Shown: one piece after another, positions 14,176 to 16,656 of the stretch
How the letters are laid out: each line of letters starts with the position of its first letter
How positions within the stretch are numbered: the stretch's first letter is position 1
The notes under the pieces: model-generated
The model's database searches: none
What the model was told of the DNA's origin: nothing
Seen by the model: the letters and a program-made list of their open reading frames with translations, nothing else
Made by a program: the position numbers and the translations under genes
DNA from: CAYUNT01 sp964446285
GTDB lineage: Bacteria > Sumerlaeota > Sumerlaeia > SLMS01 > CAYUNT01
Direction of reading: 5' to 3'
DNA: 16,656 nt
Assembly (NCBI GenBank): GCA_964446285.1
Contig: CAYUNT010000099.1
Coordinates: 1-16,656 of the forward strand

Positions 14176-16053
14176 ATGCCTTCTGCTGTTTTCCCGAGCA
14201 AAATCCCCGCCCGCCGCCCGCGCCGGATTGGAATGATCTGGCTGCTGGCCGCGGCGTTTGCGGCCGCGGCTCTGCCGAAAATTTCGCACGCCGCACAAGA
14301 CAGCCAGCCGTTTTTCAAGAGCGATTACCGGGGCGATCCCAAAGTGGTTCTGGCCTGGGTGGACGATCAGCCTATTACAGAAACGGACCTGTATTATTTC
14401 CTCCTGTTGGCGCGAATGCCCAATCCGGATTTTGCGTGGGGATGGCGCGCGAAAACAGAGCCGGAGCTGGCCGGGTCGCAGCGCGAACTCATCCGCCGGG
14501 GCGTCAAATTGCTTGTCCTGACGAGGATGATTTCGCAACAGCGCCCGCCCGCCGCCGCTCCCTTCACGGAATTCACGACCGTCCGCTGGATTCTCTATCC
14601 CATCTACACGCTGCTGTGGACCGACCAGGTGGTTGCGCCGGAAATCCAAATCACCTCGGAAGACCTGCTTTATTACATTCGCAATAACGAAAAGGAATTC
14701 TCACTCCCCGAGCGGGCGCAGTTTTACTGGGCGTATTTCCCTGTGCGGCCAGACGCCGGACCCGAGGCGCGGCGCGGCGAGCGAACGCTGGCGGAACAGG
14801 CGCTGGCGCGTTTGCGCGCAACCAATGCCTCGCTCGCCGCGGTGGCCGCCGATTATCCCCCTTCAACCACCCTGCAAGCCCAAACCGGCGGTCTCTATAC
14901 CATTGCCTTTGACCACGCGCAGATCGACCCGATCCTCGAAGCGCAATTGCGGCTCAATCCTTCGGGCCAGCCATCGGGCGTCGTGGAAACTCGCGACGGA
15001 TTCCACATCCTCGAACTCCATGCGCGGCTTCCCGCCACGCTGCGGCCCGACGACGAAATCCGCGAAGAGGCGCGGTTTATTCTTTTTCACCGTTTTCTGC
15101 CGCAGCAGTTCGATTACCGCCTGGCGGAACTGCGCCGCAAAATCCACCCGGTCAACCGCGTTAACCTCTGGCCGTTCCTCGACGAAGATACAGTCATGCT
15201 CGACATTGGCCCGACGGAACTGAACAAGCGCGAATTCCGCGACCTGTTTCCGCAGGTATTCACAAGCGCCGCGACTCCCGCCATCCAAACTCTGCGGAAT
15301 CTGGCGGACGAGCTGGTGAACAACGAGCTAATCGCCCAGGATATCGAAACCCGCCAGTTGGGAGAACGCCCGGCGCTTCGCGATTCGCGTTCGATCGCCC
15401 GCTCCATTTTCGCCACGAGCCTGGTGCTCAAAGACGCCGCCGGGCGGTTCACCATGCCCTCTGATGCGGAGCTCGACCGCCTGTGGGAGGTTCATCGCGC
15501 GATACTGGCCCCCGGCGTCGAGCGGCATTACTACCGCTTGGGCGTTTCGCTGCGGCGCAAAGGCGGACTGCTTCCGCCGCCAGCGGATCAGCAACGCATT
15601 TACCGCGCGCTGCTCAAGGACCTGCGCGATCAATACAAGGAATTCAGCGAGGTTCTCGGCGGACTGCGCGCGGCCTCGACCACGAATGCGCCGCTCAATG
15701 CGGACCTTATGCTTTCGCGCTGGAAGCCGGGCGAAAAAGAACTCTACGAAAAAACATTTTCCGATCTTGGATTTCAGACGGCGCCCGCCCCCGGTCCCCT
15801 GGCCCTGCCGCGCCTTGACCTTCCCGCGCTGGCGCCCGGCGAGGTCTCGCCCCCGCGCTACGAAGAGCCGGGCGTTGTGGCCATGTATTTCGTTACGGAA
15901 GAGCGCCCGGCGCCTGCGCCTCCTCTTGAACAGCGGCGGCAACTTGTGGCTGACTACCTGCGGCAGAATCAGCTCTTCGGCGAGGCCCAAGCCACCCTGG
16001 AAGAGATGCGCCAGTCCGGACGTTTTCACTGGAATCCCGAGATCAGACCCTGA
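14176..16053 (+). CDS. periplasmic SurA/PpiD-like peptidyl-prolyl isomerase with two tandem modules
   Basis: A 625-residue exported foldase-like protein. A signal peptide with an arginine-rich n-region (PARRPRRIGM), a hydrophobic core and probable cleavage after SHA (residues 36-38) opens it. The first module has a SurA-N-like helical segment (57-175, VLAWVDDQPITETDLYYFLLLAR) and a parvulin-type segment (about 178-287) with QTGGLYTIAF, LRLNPSGQPSGVVETRDGFHILELHARL. The second module repeats this order: helical segment 340-445 (IGPTELNKREFRDLFP, MPSDAELDRLWEVH), then 450-580 ending LPALAPGEVSPPRYEEPGVVAMYFVTEERPAP, with a matching helix after it. It likely assists folding of outer-membrane or secreted proteins. 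ATG 14176 is used for its positively charged n-region; ATG 14233 is an alternative, and neither has a strong ribosome binding site. Confidence 0.8.
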   Translation: MPSAVFPSKIPARRPRRIGMIWLLAAAFAAAALPKISHAAQDSQPFFKSDYRGDPKVVLAWVDDQPITETDLYYFLLLARMPNPDFAWGWRAKTEPELAGSQRELIRRGVKLLVLTRMISQQRPPAAAPFTEFTTVRWILYPIYTLLWTDQVVAPEIQITSEDLLYYIRNNEKEFSLPERAQFYWAYFPVRPDAGPEARRGERTLAEQALARLRATNASLAAVAADYPPSTTLQAQTGGLYTIAFDHAQIDPILEAQLRLNPSGQPSGVVETRDGFHILELHARLPATLRPDDEIREEARFILFHRFLPQQFDYRLAELRRKIHPVNRVNLWPFLDEDTVMLDIGPTELNKREFRDLFPQVFTSAATPAIQTLRNLADELVNNELIAQDIETRQLGERPALRDSRSIARSIFATSLVLKDAAGRFTMPSDAELDRLWEVHRAILAPGVERHYYRLGVSLRRKGGLLPPPADQQRIYRALLKDLRDQYKEFSEVLGGLRAASTTNAPLNADLMLSRWKPGEKELYEKTFSDLGFQTAPAPGPLALPRLDLPALAPGEVSPPRYEEPGVVAMYFVTEERPAPAPPLEQRRQLVADYLRQNQLFGEAQATLEEMRQSGRFHWNPEIRP

Positions 16054-16070
16054 GGGATGGAACGATCGCA

Positions 16071-16529
16071 ATGACGCAGCGAAACCGAGGGAATCGCCGT
16101 TCATGGAAAATCGCCTTCGTCCTGATCGGAATCTGTTTCGCGATTTTTTTAGTGACGCTCTACCGCTACATTGCGTTCAACCTCTGGCTGGAAAGCGATG
16201 CGCGGCGGCTCGAACGCTATCCGCGCGTCTTGATCGAACAAAGCCGCGAAATCCAGGACCCGGCGCTTGAGAGTCCGGGGATGGAAGATACAAGGCAGAT
16301 TGAGCGGGCGCTTTGCAAAAGCGGCACGGCTGACCGGCTGGTTGTGCATCTGTCGCGCAGCGACATCCGCTACGACCTGTTCCGCCGCAAGGCGTTTGTG
16401 AAGGTCTTTTTGGAGACGGCGTTTCCCGGCCAGCCCGACCGCATCCAGCGGATCAAGTTCCTCGATGTCCTCGCGCGACAGAATGGCAAATGGGACGTCA
16501 TTCAGGTTGAGGAGTTGACGATTCCCTAG
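16071..16529 (+). CDS. small single-pass membrane protein, unknown function
   Basis: A 152-residue protein that I do not recognise. A basic N-terminus (residues 1-13) precedes one clear transmembrane helix at about 14-36 (IAFVLIGICFAIFLVTLYRYIAF), so it probably anchors in the inner membrane with the C-terminal 115 residues in the periplasm. That part is rich in charged residues, mixed alpha/beta, with strands such as RLVVHLSRSDIRYDLF and WDVIQVEEL. It starts 17 bases after the isomerase stop, and GGGATGG at 16054-16060 is a plausible ribosome binding site, so it is probably co-transcribed with the periplasmic isomerase. A role in envelope biogenesis is suggested only by that neighbour. Confidence 0.7.
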   Translation: MTQRNRGNRRSWKIAFVLIGICFAIFLVTLYRYIAFNLWLESDARRLERYPRVLIEQSREIQDPALESPGMEDTRQIERALCKSGTADRLVVHLSRSDIRYDLFRRKAFVKVFLETAFPGQPDRIQRIKFLDVLARQNGKWDVIQVEELTIP

Positions 16530-16590
16530 GCCGGAGGGGAGAACGGCCAAGGCAGGCGTAAAAACGCCGTGCGTTTGCCCTGGCAAATGC
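16529..16590. repeat. three consecutive small hairpins after the last gene
   Basis: GGCCG (16529-16533) pairs with CGGCC (16544-16548). GGCGT (16555-16559) pairs with ACGCC (16564-16568) around AAAA. GCGTTTGCC (16571-16579) pairs with GGCAAATGC (16582-16590) over nine positions with one G-U pair, the loop being very tight. None is followed by a T tract. They may form a terminator-like or processing region. Confidence 0.45.
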
Positions 16591-16636
16591 CCCATACGCT
16601 CCATAATACCAATTTCCCGTAATTCTGTTCCCTGAA

Positions 16637-16655
16637 TTTGCTCTGAAGGAGCAAA
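16637..16655 (+). terminator. hairpin at the window edge
   Basis: TTTGCTC (16637-16643) and GAGCAAA (16649-16655) form a perfect 7-bp stem with a TGAAG loop. The window ends one base later, so a T run cannot be assessed. It is a candidate terminator or the start of the next gene's leader. Confidence 0.3.
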
Positions 16656-16656
16656 A

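Overview
The window is a GC-rich bacterial chromosome segment of 16.7 kb with 14 protein genes, no tRNA or rRNA gene that I can see, and no CRISPR array. No phage, integrase or transposase gene is present. The gene set is ordinary housekeeping mixed with lineage-specific proteins: a URO-D-like decarboxylase/methyltransferase, a multidomain secreted glycosidase-like protein with a golvesin-like domain, a paired set of CNNM/CorC proteins, and short GGGC...GCCC repeat units between genes. This suggests an uncultured or poorly studied phylum near the Planctomycetes-Verrucomicrobia-Lentisphaerae group or Sumerlaeota/Hydrogenedentota. That placement is inference from gene content, not from a marker gene.

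Layout. 277-2154 (+) is a tight three-gene unit: two small unrecognised proteins, one of them a membrane protein, followed by a URO-D superfamily enzyme. A hairpin followed by a T run lies after it. 2378-3757 (+) encodes a secreted protein with two OB-fold-like repeats and a C-terminal thioredoxin-like domain. It converges on 3785-5971 (-), a 728-residue secreted GHL10-type glycosidase-like protein. 5972-6729 is a long gene-free stretch dense in inverted repeats. 6730-7611 (+) is a D-alanine-type class IV aminotransferase, convergent with 7661-8680 (-).

The protein at 7661-8680 is the most unusual in the window. Its N-terminus is a ribosome hibernation factor (HPF/RaiA) domain and its C-terminus is a sigma-70-like region 2 plus region 4 module. 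It is divergent from clpX (9146-10405), which ends in a clear intrinsic terminator. Next come two CNNM/CorC-type proteins with overlapping genes (10508-11887, 11884-13263), hisA (13342-14121), a periplasmic SurA/PpiD-like peptidyl-prolyl isomerase built of two tandem modules (14176-16053), and a small membrane-anchored protein (16071-16529). The last 127 bases hold several small hairpins.

How the genes fit together. Four genes (the OB/thioredoxin protein, the glycosidase, the isomerase and the last membrane protein) act in or face the envelope. ClpX and the HPF-sigma fusion could both act in stress or dormancy control, with shared regulation from the divergent intergenic region. That link is inferred from position only.
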